Below are positions 62,800-64,000 of a DNA stretch of 64,000 nt, one piece after another. Source of the DNA: Chrysopilus asiliformis (lineage: Eukaryota; Arthropoda; Insecta; Diptera; Rhagionidae). A program made the position numbers and the translations under genes. Below the pieces are notes generated by a model. That model saw only the letters and a list, made by a program, of their open reading frames with translations. It was not told the origin of the DNA and ran no database searches. Positions within the stretch are counted from its first letter, which is position 1, and each line of letters opens with the position of its first letter. The stretch is taken from contig OZ035960.1 in NCBI GenBank assembly GCA_964034945.1, positions 63,969,970 through 64,033,969 of the forward strand, written 5' to 3'.

Positions 62800-63344
62800 T
62801 GTGACAGTATCTTGGCAGCAAGGAACATCTAATATAGCTGTTCACCTTGAAGATAATAATGGTTCCTCAAATACAGTTTGCAATACAGTTTATGAAAACT
62901 ATCCTAAACCCTCCTGCTCTGAAGTTGGAACAAAAAAAGAATGTAATCGTCTTTGTGGAATTGGCACCAATGGTAGTTCCTGTCAGTGGCGTGACGGAGA
63001 CACATCAGGATTATCCATTGATTATTCGACATGTAGCCCAAATTTAAAAACCTGCCCCGATGGAATATGTGACCCACTTGAAGAATTAGGACAAAATGGA
63101 GACACATTTATTTGCCCACAAGATTGTACCGCACCAGCTAAAATTTTTGGTCCACATAATATAAACGACAATGGACGGGGAATTTTCTCTGGTGTTGGAA
63201 CTTGCACTTGTGATCACTTCGGGAAGTGCACATGTGCAGATTACGATACGTTACCTGCTAAATTAAAGAAATCAAAAAAAACTTTTATGAAAGAAGATAA
63301 AAAATCAAACAGAACTTTGAGTGTAATTGAAGCACCTTCAACAA
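62800..63344 (+). CDS. Ret: Ret receptor tyrosine kinase, exon (cysteine-rich domain)
   Basis: A 57-nt intron precedes it; acceptor AACTTTAAG ends 62799, donor GTAATC at 63345 leaving 1 nt. It contains 14 cysteines and the diagnostic run CQWRDGDTSGLSIDYSTC, CSPNLKTCPDGICD, FICPQDC and GTCTCDHFGKCTCADYD. The order CxWR-GDG ... STCSP--KTCPDG-CD ... ICPQDC is that of the vertebrate RET cysteine-rich domain, which makes this the strongest single proof of the gene's identity. The domain contacts the GDNF-family ligand/co-receptor complex in vertebrates. A Lys-rich stretch follows the last cysteines. Confidence 0.92.
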
Positions 63345-63393
63345 GTAATCTTTTGTATTCAAATTTATTTTTAACTAAATTTATTTATTTAAG

Positions 63394-63617
63394 ATTCATC
63401 TTTCGAGTGCAACCATTCATGTTTACTAATAGCTTTTGGTAGCCCTGCAATATTAACAGCAATTCTTATAGGATTATATCTATCACGCCAAAAATACACC
63501 CGACAAAAAAATCGAAAAAATTTGTTGGAGACAAATGGATCTGGAGAAGACAGAGACAATTCCATTTCGGAACTCGCACTTGTATCAATGGAAAATGACA
63601 GTAAATTTTGTGATGGC
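63394..63617 (+). CDS. Ret: Ret receptor tyrosine kinase, exon (transmembrane and juxtamembrane)
   Basis: A very short 49-nt intron precedes it; phase matches (1 + 2 nt). It reads SSFECNHSC, which adds two cysteines to make sixteen as in vertebrate RET, then the hydrophobic helix LLIAFGSPAILTAILIGLYL, a basic stop-transfer SRQKYTRQKNRK, and a Ser/Glu-rich juxtamembrane segment to KFCDG; donor GTAAGT at 63618, phase 0. The kinase exons would follow outside the window. Confidence 0.88.
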
Positions 63618-64000
63618 GTAAGTAAAGTTTCAATTTATTGATCTGAAGGAACGTACGAGAAATGCCAAAAAGATCAATTCAAATTGAATGATAATTATAT
63701 GATCGTAATGAGCCTGTTCACATTGGTTGAAATAGTCCGCCTAATTCTGACAGAAACTGGCAACATTTAGGCAAGGTGAGGAAGTGGGACTGAGCCCCAC
63801 TTCCTCACCTTGCCTAAATGTTGCCAGTTTCTGTCAGAATTGGGCGGACTATTTCAACCAATCTGAACATGGTCAATTATCTGAACGACTAAATCATTTG
63901 AACATCAAATATTAAACATTAATCACTCTGTTGTATGAACAAAAACGTTAAGGCTGCTATATGAACAAAAAAGTTAATGCTGCTAATAAAAAGTTTTTAT
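63618..64000. other. Ret: Ret intron start, to window end
   Basis: Begins GTAAGTAAAG. Contains the 154-bp palindrome at 63715-63868 and direct repeats of TATGAACAAAAA near 63930-63970. No exon recognised. Confidence 0.5.
63715..63868. mobile_element. Near-perfect palindrome (foldback MITE)
   Basis: Arms 63715-63788 and 63795-63868, two or three mismatches (for example CGCCTAATT versus CGCCCAATT), around a 6-nt centre ACTGAG. Outer ends TGTTCACATTGG / complement. Strong hairpin potential; the target duplication was not resolved. Confidence 0.85.

Overview
ORGANISM. The window is nuclear DNA from an insect, most likely a fly. It is AT-rich and carries short GT-AG introns (49 to 90 nt), a Ret receptor tyrosine kinase gene, and insect-type mobile DNA: DINE/Helitron-like elements, a CsRn1-like gypsy retrotransposon primed by tRNA-Trp, Jockey/CR1-group LINEs, hAT elements, a Mos1-like mariner and a rosa-like DD41D mariner. 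A tephritid or related dipteran is a guess. || HOST GENE. The only host gene I recognise with confidence is Ret, plus strand. Seven consecutive in-phase exons were read: 26904-27131, 31902-32416, 61921-62089, 62177-62274, 62342-62742, 62800-63344 and 63394-63617. They encode cadherin-like domains (with the calcium-linker motif DRNDNGP), the cysteine-rich domain, the transmembrane helix and the juxtamembrane start. The signal-peptide exon lies upstream or was not recognised; the kinase exons lie beyond base 64000. The intron from 32417 to 61920 is 29.5 kb and almost all transposon. || LAYOUT. 1-2665: two head-to-head Helitron-like elements, one split by a 5'-truncated LINE. 2666-14651: wreck of a minus-strand CsRn1-like LTR element, broken by a TIR element, a hAT with a 748-bp tandem duplication, Helitron arrays, an endonuclease fragment and a Helitron that splits gag. 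14652-20923: segment A of a ~5 kb duplication whose partner, segment B, is 42416-47363; A later gained two DNA transposons. 20923-26903: Helitron arrays and a ~1.1 kb perfect (GGGAAA)n array. 27132-31901 and 32417-61920: Ret introns with nested Helitrons, foldback elements, MITEs, a mariner-in-MITE-in-repeat nest, a tRNA-like Pol III unit, a second LINE, a rosa-like element, and a candidate spliced minus-strand gene at 55.2-56.3 kb. || WHAT TIES IT TOGETHER. A ~120-bp minisatellite unit, each copy with an ATTTTTCC-CC-GGAAAAAT palindrome, recurs about sixty times in both orientations inside at least three structurally different Helitron-like families. This resembles the central tandem repeats of Drosophila DINE-TR elements. 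I see no operon-like or defence-like system. The most original items are the shared minisatellite, the dated segmental duplication with occupied/empty sites, the Harbinger-like element with a MADF-like ORF, the nested spliced gene and the Pol III-like unit.
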